The translations under genes were made by a program, and so were the position numbers. The notes below the pieces were generated by a model. The model did not search any database. It had not been told where the DNA came from and was given only the letters and a program-made list of their open reading frames with translations. Positions 24,202 to 33,378 of a DNA stretch of 64,000 bases are shown in pieces; position 1 is the stretch's first letter, and the number at the start of each line of letters is the position of its first letter. The DNA is taken from positions 54,749-118,748 of the forward strand of contig JAHZAV010000004.1 of NCBI GenBank assembly GCA_019423745.1. The letters are read 5' to 3'. Origin of the DNA: Lachnospiraceae bacterium (GTDB lineage Bacteria > Bacillota > Clostridia > Lachnospirales > Lachnospiraceae).

Positions 24202-25203
24202 TTACTGAAGATCCTGAGCCGCCGGTACCCCATGCAGACATTTTGCGGAAGTTACTGCTCTATTTACAGCTTTTTCCATTGCACGAACCGCCATAAGGCT
24301 TACCATATCTACATTAGCTTCTATCTTCTTTTTTCCTACGGCTGCTGCATATATACTGTCACCGTCGGCAGATGTATGAACTGGCCGTATTGTTCTCGCA
24401 TATGCGTTATGAGCGGCAGAAGCCACTCTTCGCAACTGCATTTTATGGAAATTTGCATTACAAAGTACGATACCTATCGTTGTATTTGCAGTAAAAAGGT
24501 TATCTCCTTCCTGCTTTGCAAGCCCCGACAAAAGTGCCTGCTCACCATCTTCAAATCCATCTCCCGTTTCATTTCGCATCCCGGCAATCTTTTTATGGGT
24601 TTCACTGTCATAAATATCTCCCAGGGCATTGACAACTACCAGTGCTCCAACTTTCAGGCCTCCTACCTGCAGCCCACAGCTGCCAAGGCCTCCTTTCATC
24701 ATGCGTTGTGCCCCCATTGCTTTTCCGACCGTAGCGCCCGTTCCGGCACCTATATTTCCCATGCTGGTCCTTTCATCCTTTTCATATGCATCCTTGCAGG
24801 CAAGATATCCCATCTGTATATCAGGCCGGACATCAGTCCTTCCAATCCCAAGATCATAAATACAAGACTGACAAATCAATGGGACTTTCGCATATCCCGT
24901 ATCAAATCCAATCCCCTTTTCTTCCAAATATTTAGCAGCTCCGCATCCGGCTTCCAGGCCGAATGCGCTGCCACCGCTCAGCATAATTGCATGGATCATC
25001 TCTGCAGAAGCTAACGGTTCTAAGAGGGCGCTTTCTCTGGATGCCGGACCTCCGCCTCTTATATCTACAGCTGCTGCCATTCCTTCTTCCGCAATTAAAA
25101 CTGTACAGCCTGTTGCCGCCTCTTCATCAGAAAAATGCCCAATGCGAATACCATCAAATTCTGCAAGAGATATTTCTTTCATATTCAATGCCTCTCGTTT
25201 CAT
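24202..25203 (-). CDS. P1 family peptidase (DmpA/BapA type, S58)
   Basis: A 333-residue N-terminal-nucleophile hydrolase of the P1/S58 family (L-aminopeptidase/D-esterase, beta-aminopeptidase). Visible landmarks are the opening IRIGHFSDEEAATGCTVLI, the oxyanion-region RGGGPASRES near 50, HAIMLSGGSAFGLEAGCG near 78, NIGAGTGATVGKAMG near 150, and LKVGALVVVNALGDIYD near 190. Members self-cleave before a Ser; the usual cleavage region in the C-terminal half here reads LFTANTTIGIVLCNANF, with Thr candidates at the position of the nucleophile. Substrate specificity cannot be told. ATG 25203 or 25182 could start the gene; both have weak sites. It follows copA after 48 bases on the same strand. Confidence 0.88.
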   Translation of the reverse strand: MKREALNMKEISLAEFDGIRIGHFSDEEAATGCTVLIAEEGMAAAVDIRGGGPASRESALLEPLASAEMIHAIMLSGGSAFGLEAGCGAAKYLEEKGIGFDTGYAKVPLICQSCIYDLGIGRTDVRPDIQMGYLACKDAYEKDERTSMGNIGAGTGATVGKAMGAQRMMKGGLGSCGLQVGGLKVGALVVVNALGDIYDSETHKKIAGMRNETGDGFEDGEQALLSGLAKQEGDNLFTANTTIGIVLCNANFHKMQLRRVASAAHNAYARTIRPVHTSADGDSIYAAAVGKKKIEANVDMVSLMAVRAMEKAVNRAVTSAKCLHGVPAAQDLQ

Positions 25204-25251
25204 TTTCTTTTCATTCCTTTCTGGTTGTTCCTCATTACAGCAGCATAAATG

Positions 25252-25467
25252 TTATTCTGCTGTACAGCTTATGGGGTCATATCCCGCTTCTTTGACTGCA
25301 GCCATCAGAATCTGATCTTCCACATCAGAAATGAGTTCTACTTCTGCCTGCTTTTTATCCAGATCAACCTGCACACTTTTGACCCCTTCCACGGCTGCTA
25401 ATGCCTTCTCCACATGCATTTTGCAATGTGCACACATCATACCTTCTACAATCAGTTTCTTTTTCAT
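25252..25467 (-). CDS. Possible internally initiated CopZ-like copper chaperone
   Basis: In frame within copA, ATG 25467 is preceded by GAAAGGA with a 9-base gap and begins a 71-residue ORF that matches free CopZ proteins (KKLIVEGMMCAHCKMHVEKAL, ending SCTAE). If the site is used, the cell would make both the fused domain and a free chaperone from one mRNA. E. coli copA makes a small chaperone by frameshifting, which gives a functional precedent by a different mechanism. Seen in sequence: the site and the domain. Inferred: its use. Confidence 0.45.
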   Translation of the reverse strand: MKKKLIVEGMMCAHCKMHVEKALAAVEGVKSVQVDLDKKQAEVELISDVEDQILMAAVKEAGYDPISCTAE

Positions 25468-27816
25468 AGCTATCTTTCCTTTCTCTTTTTCATTATTTTT
25501 CTCTTCTTCCTGATCCACCTTAAACAAACGGAGTCTAAGAGCATTGGTAACAACACATACCGAACTTAAACTCATTGCTGCCGACCCAATCATGGGACTT
25601 AACCGTAGCCCCAAAACCGGGAATAGGGCTCCTGCTGCCACTGGAATTCCCAGAATATTATAGAAAAATGCCCAAAAGAGATTCATACGGATATTGCGTA
25701 TCACTGACTTACTAAGCTCAATAGCCGTAACAACATCCTGAAGAGAGTCTTTCATCAATACTACATCTGCAGATTCAATAGCAATATCTGTTCCTGCCCC
25801 TATAGCAATACCGACATCTGCCCTTTTAAGAGCCGGTGCATCATTGATTCCATCTCCCACCATAGCAACCTTATGACCTCTCTCCTGATAAGATCGCACA
25901 CATGCTTCTTTTTCTGTAGGAAGCACATCAGATACAGCCTCTTCCATATCCAGTTCCTTTCGGATTGCTTCGGCAGTCACTTTATTATCTCCGGTCAGCA
26001 TAACAACATGAAGCCCCATTTCCCGGAATCGTTGAATTGCTTTACGACTGGAATCCCGGACCGTATCTGCCACAGCAATTATGCCTGCAACATGCCCTTC
26101 TTTGGCAAAAAGGAGGGGCGTCTTACCCTGTGCAGCAAATGCCTCCATCTTTTTCTGCATTTCCTGAATTTCGCTTTCTTGCTCCAGTATATGTTCTTCT
26201 TTCATGAATGCCATATTGCCGGCCACATAACTCTTCCCAGCCACTTTTGCACAAACTCCCCGCCCGGCTGTTGCTGCAAAATGGTTCACTTCCGGAAGGC
26301 TCATCCCTTCTTCTTTTGCTTTCTCTACAATAGCCTGTGCAAGAGGATGTTCGCTTCCTGCCTCCACTGCGGCAGCCTCTGCCAAAAATTTTTTAAAACT
26401 AAAATTTTTATCCAGAATCTCAATGTCTGTTACTTCCGGATGCCCGGATGTTATTGTTCCTGTCTTATCCAAAATAACCGTATCGATAGAATGGAGCGTT
26501 TCCAGGCTCTCCGCTGACTTGACTAAAATGCCGTATTCCGCTGCTTTACCGGTTCCTACCATAATGGCTACCGGAGTAGCCAGCCCAAGTGCGCAAGGAC
26601 AGGATATCACCAAAACTGCTATGGCATTGGAAAGGGCAAATTCAAAATTCTGTCCTGCTATAAGCCATATAACGGCTGTAAGAATCGCAATCAAAATTAC
26701 TACAGGAACAAAAATTCCACTGACTTTATCTGCCATCCTTGCAATGGGTGCTTTGGAATTCCCCGCCTCATCTACTAAGCGGATAATCTGAGACAAGGTT
26801 GTATCTTCTCCAACTTTAGAAGCCTGAAATTGAAATGTTCCATTTTTATTGATCGTAGCAGAAATGACGGTATCCCCTGGTTTTTTCTCCACCGGTATAC
26901 TTTCACCTGTAATAGCCGCCTGATCTACATAACCATACCCTTCCGTTACTGTACCATCTACCGGTATACTTTCACCAGGACGAATGACAACAACATCCCC
27001 TGCTGCCACCTGTTCTGCCGGTATGGTAATTTCTTTTCCATTCCGAAGAACAACCGCATTTTTAGGTACCAGATCTATCAGCTTCCCAAGAGCATCTGAC
27101 GTTTTTGATTTTGACCGGGCTTCCAGATATTTTCCCACAGTTACAAGTGTCAATATCATAGCGGAAGATTCAAAATAAAGAGCGTGTGCATATTCATGCA
27201 CAATTGCCATATCCTGATGACCGAATCCATATGCCATGCGATACATAGCAAACAGTCCATAAACGAAAGATGCCCCTGATCCAATCGCTACCAGAGAATC
27301 CATATTAGGAGCGCGTTTTACCAACGCTTTCAGTCCTAGTTTATAAAATTTCCGGTTCAGCACAAGAATTGGAATGGTAAGAATCAGCTGTGTCAGTGCC
27401 GAAATCATGGTATTTTCCATTCCAGTCAGTATACTTGGAACCGGAAGGCCTATCATCGCCCCCATCGCTACATACATTAATGGAATCAACAAAATAACAG
27501 AAGCCATCAGGCGGATTCTCATGTTTCCTTTCTCCTCTTCAGCCTGATTCTGTCGATTTTCCCATTCCTTCCGAAAACCTGAAGCTTTTTCTTCTGACCC
27601 ATTCTCTGCCGAAGAAGCACCATAACCGATTTCCTGCACGGACTTAAGGATCGTCTCTGTATCCAGTTTTGTCTCATCATAACAAACCGTCATCTGATTG
27701 GCAAGAAGACTTACATTAACCTCTTCTACACCTTCTAATTTCTGTACGCATCGGGTCACATTTGCCTGGCAAGCTGCACAGGTCATCCCGGTCACGTTAT
27801 ATTTTTCTTTTTTCAT
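25252..27816 (-). CDS. copA: Copper-exporting P1B ATPase with fused C-terminal CopZ-like domain
   Basis: Cu(I)-translocating P-type ATPase, 854 residues. An N-terminal heavy-metal domain (1-68, GMTCAACQ with Cys13 and Cys16) is followed by eight membrane segments with the CPC ion site in VISCPCALGLATPVA near 395, phosphorylation motif DKTGTIT near 433, and the hinge GDGINDAPALKRADVGIA near 640. After the last membrane helix a charged linker (EEEKNNEKEKGK) leads to a second metal domain (784-854, MMCAHC with Cys795 and Cys798) that is a complete CopZ/HMA domain. Most CopA proteins have metal domains only at the N-terminus. ATG 25467 within the linker has its own AAAGGA site. A CsoR-like box precedes the gene. 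Confidence 0.95.
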   Translation of the reverse strand: MKKEKYNVTGMTCAACQANVTRCVQKLEGVEEVNVSLLANQMTVCYDETKLDTETILKSVQEIGYGASSAENGSEEKASGFRKEWENRQNQAEEEKGNMRIRLMASVILLIPLMYVAMGAMIGLPVPSILTGMENTMISALTQLILTIPILVLNRKFYKLGLKALVKRAPNMDSLVAIGSGASFVYGLFAMYRMAYGFGHQDMAIVHEYAHALYFESSAMILTLVTVGKYLEARSKSKTSDALGKLIDLVPKNAVVLRNGKEITIPAEQVAAGDVVVIRPGESIPVDGTVTEGYGYVDQAAITGESIPVEKKPGDTVISATINKNGTFQFQASKVGEDTTLSQIIRLVDEAGNSKAPIARMADKVSGIFVPVVILIAILTAVIWLIAGQNFEFALSNAIAVLVISCPCALGLATPVAIMVGTGKAAEYGILVKSAESLETLHSIDTVILDKTGTITSGHPEVTDIEILDKNFSFKKFLAEAAAVEAGSEHPLAQAIVEKAKEEGMSLPEVNHFAATAGRGVCAKVAGKSYVAGNMAFMKEEHILEQESEIQEMQKKMEAFAAQGKTPLLFAKEGHVAGIIAVADTVRDSSRKAIQRFREMGLHVVMLTGDNKVTAEAIRKELDMEEAVSDVLPTEKEACVRSYQERGHKVAMVGDGINDAPALKRADVGIAIGAGTDIAIESADVVLMKDSLQDVVTAIELSKSVIRNIRMNLFWAFFYNILGIPVAAGALFPVLGLRLSPMIGSAAMSLSSVCVVTNALRLRLFKVDQEEEKNNEKEKGKIAMKKKLIVEGMMCAHCKMHVEKALAAVEGVKSVQVDLDKKQAEVELISDVEDQILMAAVKEAGYDPISCTAE

Positions 27817-27837
27817 CTGCCAGGGTCTCCTTTCCGC

Positions 27838-27886
27838 ATACCCCCTAGTGGTATTACTCTTATAGTATATACCCTGCCAGCGTATT
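27838..27886 (-). promoter_or_regulatory. copA promoter with CsoR/CopY-like operator
   Basis: Minus strand TTGCAA (27881-27886), 17 bases, TATACT (27858-27863). Just downstream, 27838-27854 reads ATACCCCCTAGTGGTAT, an inverted repeat of ATACC/GGTAT with a C-rich core, as in CsoR operators. This suggests copper-induced expression. No csoR or copY gene is in the window. Confidence 0.7.
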
Positions 27887-27929
27887 TTGCAATACTCCCA
27901 ATCTATCTTTTTTGATAAATACTTTCATT

Positions 27930-28991
27930 TTACAAATCATCTACCAACGCAGTTGATTTCGCATAAGCAGTTGATCTTGCTTCAAAAAAATCGGTCTTTA
28001 CCATATTGGCATTTGAATACTGGGATACCCATTTCATAGATTCCGGCTCCTTCTCCTGCTCTGGATAAAGCACCTCGTATCCGAGAGAAGTCCACCTCAG
28101 ATTTCCCAAATACTGTATATAATCTGTGATCATCTGCCGGTTAAGCCCAGGGATGTCATCTCCAATAACATAATGTCCCCATGCAATTTCCTGTCTGACT
28201 CCTTCCATCAAAAGTTCACGGAGTTCTTTTACCATCTTTTCTGTAAATAACTCCGGATGTTCCTTTCGAAGTTCAAGAATAATATTACGAAACAGCCAAA
28301 GATGCGTGTTCTCATCTCGGTTAATATAACGGATCTCCTGAGCTGATCCGGGCATTTTCCCATTTTTGGCAAGATTATAGAAAAACATAAAACCGGAATA
28401 AAAATACACACCCTCCAAAACATAATTTGCCATCATCACCTTTAATAATGTAGCTGCATCTTTCTGTTCCTGAAAAAGATTATAACAATCACCGATAAAA
28501 GTATTTCGTTCAAGGAGATGCTTATCCGTCTTCCACTGATATAAAATATCCATTCTTTCATCTGGTGAGCATATACTATCCAACATGTAAGAATAGGACT
28601 GAGAATGAACACACTCTTGAAATGTCTGGATATTCAGGCATAAATTAACTTCATTGGCTGTAATATATTCCCCGATACAAGGAAGATTTGCTGTCTGAAT
28701 AGAATCTAAAAACACCAGGAAAGAAAGGATCTTATCATAAGCCTCCCTCTCCTTGGGAAGAAGCTTATAATAGTCTTTCAAATCCTGCGATAAGTTAATT
28801 TCCTCCGGAATCCAGAAATTATTCATAGCCTGCCGGTACCAGTCAGACACCCATGGGTATTTCAGATTATTGTAGTCGTTCAGATTTGTTGTATTTCCAG
28901 CGATCATCCGCCTGTTTAAAACTTCCGTATCCCCTTTTGGATTAAACAACGGTTTATGGGGAAGGGGTTTTGTTACATCAAATTCCTGCAT
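27930..28991 (-). CDS. nrdB: Ribonucleotide reductase class Ia small subunit
   Basis: R2 radical-generating subunit, 353 residues. Metal ligands and the radical tyrosine can be aligned: Asp in FLVFLDSIQ near 96, Glu and His in FQECVHSQSYSYML with the Tyr seven residues after the Glu (radical position), Glu in VLEGVYFYSGFMF near 190, and RDENTHL near 225 for the last Glu/His. The C-terminal tail that docks into NrdA ends TALVDDL. The enzyme forms deoxynucleotides with the 841-residue NrdA encoded 37 bases upstream. It is the last gene of the lon-engB-AI-2E-nrdA-nrdB run; no clear terminator was seen after it. Oxygen-dependent class I enzymes in an anaerobe often act in stress or oxygen exposure; that is inference. 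Confidence 0.93.
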   Translation of the reverse strand: MQEFDVTKPLPHKPLFNPKGDTEVLNRRMIAGNTTNLNDYNNLKYPWVSDWYRQAMNNFWIPEEINLSQDLKDYYKLLPKEREAYDKILSFLVFLDSIQTANLPCIGEYITANEVNLCLNIQTFQECVHSQSYSYMLDSICSPDERMDILYQWKTDKHLLERNTFIGDCYNLFQEQKDAATLLKVMMANYVLEGVYFYSGFMFFYNLAKNGKMPGSAQEIRYINRDENTHLWLFRNIILELRKEHPELFTEKMVKELRELLMEGVRQEIAWGHYVIGDDIPGLNRQMITDYIQYLGNLRWTSLGYEVLYPEQEKEPESMKWVSQYSNANMVKTDFFEARSTAYAKSTALVDDL

Positions 28992-29028
28992 TTTTCTTCC
29001 TCCTTCAACTTACAAACAATCCTGCCCC

Positions 29029-31554
29029 TTAAGAGGAGCAGGATTCACATTCTTCTACTTCCAGAGATTTGGAGCGCACGTAATATACCGTTTTCACACC
29101 ACTCTCCCAGGCCAGCAGATAAAGATTCAGCACCTGCCGCATCGTATACTCATTTGTAATATAAAAATTCATGGACTGCGCCTGGTCAATATGTCTCTGG
29201 CGCACACCGCAGGCTCTCACAGACCATTCCTGATTGATATGGTGGGCATTTGTATAATACCAGTAGGTATCCATACTTAGATCTGGTGCCACCCTTGGAA
29301 GCATGACTCCCTTTTTTTCTTCCAGGAAATATTTATTCATAACCGGATCGATACCAGCTGTTGTTCCCGCAATAATGGATGTAGAACTGGTGGGGGCAAC
29401 TGCCAGAAGATAGGCATTTCTCATGCCCTGACTATGCACTTTTTCAGCCAAATCCATCCACTGGTCTGATTCATATCCCCGTTTCCGGAAATAATCACCA
29501 TTTTCCCAGTCAGATCCCTGAAAATATCGATAACTTCCTTTTTCTTTCGCATAGTCCGAACTTGCTTCTATTGCAGCAAAATTAATTTTCTCAAATAGCT
29601 CGTCCACAAATGCAAGGTGCTCCTCACTCTGCCATCCAATTTGATTTTTTGCCAGCATATGATGATATCCGCTGACTCCAAGCCCAATTGAACGATAATT
29701 GTGATTCGTAATTCTGGCATAGGGAAGGGGATAAAAATTCAGATCAATCACATTATCCAAAGCTCTCACTACCGTACGGACAACTTCTCGCATGTAGGTG
29801 TCATCCTTTACCGGAAGATTTCCCAGAGAAAGAGAAGCTAAATTGCAGACTACAAAGTCTCCTGCCTTTGTCTCATTCACAACAACAGTATCGCCTTCTC
29901 TCGTTTTAATTTCTGTACTTACTGTAGAAACAGGCGACATATTTTGTGCAATTTCTGTACACAGATTAGAACAATAGATAATTCCCCTGTGCGCATTCGG
30001 ATTTGCCCGATTTACAATATCTCTATTAAAGGTAAAAGGTGTACCTGTCTCCACTACAGATTTTATAATCAATCTGACCAGATCTTTTAACAGAATAACT
30101 CTCTTGGCAATACGGGAATCCTGTACACAATCCAGATAGCGTTTTTCCCACTCTTCCCCATAGTAATCCTCCAGACAATATCCTTTTACCAGAAGGATGT
30201 CATGCGGGCACATCAAATACCAGTCCTGATCCAGATTTTCTTTTACCATCTTCCAGAAAAGATCCGGATAGCATATTGCCGGAAAGACATCGTGGGCTTT
30301 CATTCTCTCATCTCCATTATTTGTCCGGATCTGAAGAAATTCCGGAAGATCCCGATGCCAGGCGTCCAAATATACCGCCGCTGCTCCCGATCGTACTCCC
30401 AGCTGATCTACCGCCACAGCGGTATCATTGACAATTCTCACCCAGCGGATCACTCCCCCGGCCGCACCTTCAAATCCCCGTATGGAGCCTCCGGCTGCCC
30501 TCACTTTTCCAAAATACAACCCCATTCCCCCACCGTACTTACTGACCTGTGCAAAATTATCTACAGAACGGAAAATCCCCCGCAGACTATCTGGCACAGT
30601 ATCAATAAAGCAGGAGCTAAGCTGATGAAACGGTTTTCTGGCATTAGACAACGTAGGGGTAGCCATCGTTACTTCCAGTTTTGAAAGCATATCATAAAAA
30701 CGCTTCACCCAGGACATCCTGTCTTTTTTCTCATTCATGGCAAGATGAAGCGCAATGCCAAGAAACATCTCCTGCACCCCTTCCAGCGGAACGTGCTGAT
30801 GAGTACAGATTACATATCTCTTGATCAGCAGGTCCAATCCCGAAAACGTAAAAAGAAGGTCTCTATCCGATATGATATACGTCTCTGCTTCACAAATTTC
30901 TTCTTTTGAATAATTCTCCAAAATATAAGCTCCATATAACCCTTCTTCCGTCAGGTAGCGAACCTTATCATAAAAGTTATCCAGCTTTCTGTTTGCCTCT
31001 TCCTTCTTTAAACGACATTTGAACTGAAAAGCAAGAAGATTTCCAGCTATATTTTCCCATTTGGGTGCTTCCTGGCTTGTGAGCTCAGTTGCCGCCTTTA
31101 CCAGCGCAGACAATTTCTCTTCCGATGTCATCTGACTCTTCATAAAACCAACAAACCGACCCGCCAGTGCAAAAAGAGAGTAGACATCTTCCTCATAAGT
31201 TTTCTGTACCCTGGCAAGAACTTCCGAAAGCTGTTCCATCCCCACAAGCTGAGTGAGTTCGTTTCTTACTTTTCTAAGCTCTGTTCTTTTCTGCCGATAG
31301 AGGATATAGGCTCTGGCCTCTTTAAAATGCCCTCTTTCCATTAAAGCCTCTTCTACCTTATCCTGAATTTCTTCCACGCTTCGGATTTTATCCCGCTCCA
31401 TTTTCTCTTCCACAAGAGATAAAAGGCTTCTTAACTCCTCCGGAGCAACCGAATTTTCTGAAGAATGAAAACTCTTTTCCATTGCCTGTATAATTTTATC
31501 AGGAGAATATGTCTCTTCCTGTCCTGATCTTTTTATGATTTTTTCAATTGTCAT
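29029..31554 (-). CDS. nrdA: Ribonucleotide reductase class I large subunit
   Basis: Catalytic subunit, 841 residues. It has an N-terminal ATP-cone (about 3-90, IKRSGQEETYSPDKIIQAMEKS), so activity is probably controlled by ATP/dATP. The barrel domain shows TPTLSNARKPFHQLSSCF near 300 with the first active-site Cys, GGGMGLYFGKVRAAGG near 340, the finger-loop segment FVVCNLASLSLGN near 560 with radical/active Cys, and SIIAGTTAGIDPVMNKYFLEEK near 720. The C-terminal CESC (CESCSS end) is the redox pair that exchanges with thioredoxin. It starts 6 bases after the AI-2E transporter gene and precedes nrdB. No NrdR boxes were found near it, as expected for an internal operon gene. Confidence 0.95.
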   Translation of the reverse strand: MTIEKIIKRSGQEETYSPDKIIQAMEKSFHSSENSVAPEELRSLLSLVEEKMERDKIRSVEEIQDKVEEALMERGHFKEARAYILYRQKRTELRKVRNELTQLVGMEQLSEVLARVQKTYEEDVYSLFALAGRFVGFMKSQMTSEEKLSALVKAATELTSQEAPKWENIAGNLLAFQFKCRLKKEEANRKLDNFYDKVRYLTEEGLYGAYILENYSKEEICEAETYIISDRDLLFTFSGLDLLIKRYVICTHQHVPLEGVQEMFLGIALHLAMNEKKDRMSWVKRFYDMLSKLEVTMATPTLSNARKPFHQLSSCFIDTVPDSLRGIFRSVDNFAQVSKYGGGMGLYFGKVRAAGGSIRGFEGAAGGVIRWVRIVNDTAVAVDQLGVRSGAAAVYLDAWHRDLPEFLQIRTNNGDERMKAHDVFPAICYPDLFWKMVKENLDQDWYLMCPHDILLVKGYCLEDYYGEEWEKRYLDCVQDSRIAKRVILLKDLVRLIIKSVVETGTPFTFNRDIVNRANPNAHRGIIYCSNLCTEIAQNMSPVSTVSTEIKTREGDTVVVNETKAGDFVVCNLASLSLGNLPVKDDTYMREVVRTVVRALDNVIDLNFYPLPYARITNHNYRSIGLGVSGYHHMLAKNQIGWQSEEHLAFVDELFEKINFAAIEASSDYAKEKGSYRYFQGSDWENGDYFRKRGYESDQWMDLAEKVHSQGMRNAYLLAVAPTSSTSIIAGTTAGIDPVMNKYFLEEKKGVMLPRVAPDLSMDTYWYYTNAHHINQEWSVRACGVRQRHIDQAQSMNFYITNEYTMRQVLNLYLLAWESGVKTVYYVRSKSLEVEECESCSS

Positions 31555-31560
31555 TAACTT

Positions 31561-32709
31561 CTAGTCTCCTTCCCGAAGGCTTATGATTCCCTCTGCCAGG
31601 ATTTTCACATCATCCAATATATAGTCAAATGCTCCCGCCTGATATAGGTTTACTACAATCATTCCCACTGGCACTGCAAAAATCATTCCAAAAAGTCCAC
31701 CCATCTTATATCCCGCATAAAGTAACACCAGGGTCGGAAGCGGTTTTAACCCAATGCTGTCTCCCACAAGTTTGGGCTGAATCAGCTGCCGGACAATCTG
31801 TGTCACTCCATACAGAATCAAAAGCCCTGCCACTCTTTTATAATCTCCGGTCAGAAGTTCATACAATGCCCATGGTATCAGTGCAGTACCAGTACCAAAA
31901 AACGGCAGAAAGTCCAGAAAAGCTATTGCTATCGCAAGAAGAATAGAAAAATGCACACCCAGAATGCCAAAACCGACCAGCAGAATGAGGAACACAACCG
32001 CCATAATCTTAAACTGTGCTTTGAAATAACCTCCCACTGCATATTTCAGATTATCCATAACCATAGTCATACGCTTTACAATTGGAGACGGGAAAATACG
32101 TTTGGACCAGATGATGATCCCCTCCCTGTCCGCAATAAAAAAGTAAGCTGAAATAATTGTCACAATGGTAGCAATCAAAATAGAAGGAATCCTTTTTGCA
32201 ATGTTGCCCGCCGCTTCTACCGTAGGCTGACTGATATTTCCCACCAAATCTCCTGCCGTCTCATCAAGATTCTCTGCAAAAGTTTTAAAGCCGTCCTGAA
32301 CTCCATCCGGAAGAATAGCGAAAACCTGTGATGTCTTTTCTCCAATCACTTTGAAGCCAGACTCCAGATCTTTGTACATCAATGGAAAGTCTTCGATCAG
32401 AGATGTAATCTCTCTCCAAAGCCGACTGAACAAGAAATAGATTATCGCAACACAAATTGCCAACGCCAACACAATAATAATAGCCGATCCCAGCCTTTTT
32501 ACGATTTTCAGGCGTTTTTCCAGCCATACAACCAGCGGGCTTACAATAAATGAGAGAAACCATCCGATCACAAAAGGCATAAAATAAAGAAGTGCTTTTA
32601 TACCTACATAAATAAACAAAACGGTTCCCAGGAGGCTGAAAACAAGACTTACAATTACTTTCCAATATGGACGATGATCATTCAGCCTTTCCCTGACATT
32701 CATTTCCAT
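31561..32709 (-). CDS. AI-2E family (UPF0118) transporter
   Basis: A 382-residue polytopic membrane protein of the AI-2E/YdbI family. Typical features are two N-terminal hairpin helices (VSLVFSLLGTVLFIYVGIK, then LLYFMPFVIGWFLSFIV), a long soluble segment (about 105-190), and a C-terminal block with FFGTGTALIPWALYELL and IVRQLIQPKLVGDSIGLKPLPTL near 300-330, a family signature. Members have been linked to quorum-signal export, sodium-lithium/proton antiport or drug resistance; none can be chosen from sequence. It lies 12 bases after engB and 6 bases before nrdA. Confidence 0.88.
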   Translation of the reverse strand: MEMNVRERLNDHRPYWKVIVSLVFSLLGTVLFIYVGIKALLYFMPFVIGWFLSFIVSPLVVWLEKRLKIVKRLGSAIIIVLALAICVAIIYFLFSRLWREITSLIEDFPLMYKDLESGFKVIGEKTSQVFAILPDGVQDGFKTFAENLDETAGDLVGNISQPTVEAAGNIAKRIPSILIATIVTIISAYFFIADREGIIIWSKRIFPSPIVKRMTMVMDNLKYAVGGYFKAQFKIMAVVFLILLVGFGILGVHFSILLAIAIAFLDFLPFFGTGTALIPWALYELLTGDYKRVAGLLILYGVTQIVRQLIQPKLVGDSIGLKPLPTLVLLYAGYKMGGLFGMIFAVPVGMIVVNLYQAGAFDYILDDVKILAEGIISLREGD

Positions 32710-32721
32710 TCAGGCCCCCTC

Positions 32722-33324
32722 CTATTCCTCGTCTGACTCAGTCAGAATTTCTGTTTCTACCAGATTCCAGATCTCCTCTCTTCCCTGTTTTGTAACAGAA
32801 GAAAAAGGAATCAATCTGGTGCCCGGCAAAAGGCCCAGTCCTTGTCTAACCATTTTGATATGTTTATCCACCTGGCTTCGTTTCAGTTTGTCTACTTTTG
32901 TGGCAATGATAATAGGGTGGCATCCCTGACTGACAATCCAATCATACATCATTTTATCATTGCCCGATGGCTCATGCCGGATATCAATTAAAAGAAATAC
33001 TGCCTGCAGCTGCTTAGAAGTATGAAGATACTTTTCAATCATTTTACCCCAGTTTTCCTTTTCTTTTTGTGAAACTCTGGCATATCCATATCCTGGCAGG
33101 TCTACAAGATAGATTTCATCGTTGATATTGTAAAAATTTATGGTCTGTGTCTTTCCAGGGGTGGCAGAAATGCGGGCAAAAGATTTTCGATTCATAAGTG
33201 CATTAATGAGAGAAGATTTACCAACATTTGATTTGCCGGCAAATGCAATCTCAGGTCTGTTGTTCTGCGGCAACGTACTTGTAATCCCGCACACTGTCTC
33301 TAAATCCACTTTTTTTATAACCAT
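32722..33324 (-). CDS. engB: Ribosome biogenesis GTPase EngB (YsxC/YihA)
   Basis: Small TRAFAC GTPase, 200 residues, essential for late 50S assembly in model bacteria. G1 is FAGKSNVGKSSLINAL near residue 30, G3 is VDLPGYGYARVS near 76, G4 is ATKVDKLKRSQ near 142, and G5-like FSSVTKQGREE near 172. Length and order match the family. The gene follows lon by 54 bases, a pairing conserved in Firmicutes. Start ATG 33324 gives MVIKKVDLETVCG. Confidence 0.95.
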   Translation of the reverse strand: MVIKKVDLETVCGITSTLPQNNRPEIAFAGKSNVGKSSLINALMNRKSFARISATPGKTQTINFYNINDEIYLVDLPGYGYARVSQKEKENWGKMIEKYLHTSKQLQAVFLLIDIRHEPSGNDKMMYDWIVSQGCHPIIIATKVDKLKRSQVDKHIKMVRQGLGLLPGTRLIPFSSVTKQGREEIWNLVETEILTESDEE

Positions 33325-33378
33325 TTTATTACCCTCTTATTCTTTCTTTATGAAGCTTTTATCAGATAAAGTTCTCTT

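Noticed and set aside
24232..25014. Long plus-strand open frame (260 codons) opposite the P1 peptidase gene
   Set aside because: It is fully antisense to a well-supported gene, has no good ribosome site, and its translation is rich in Cys, His and Ser without domain character. It reflects codon bias of the real strand.
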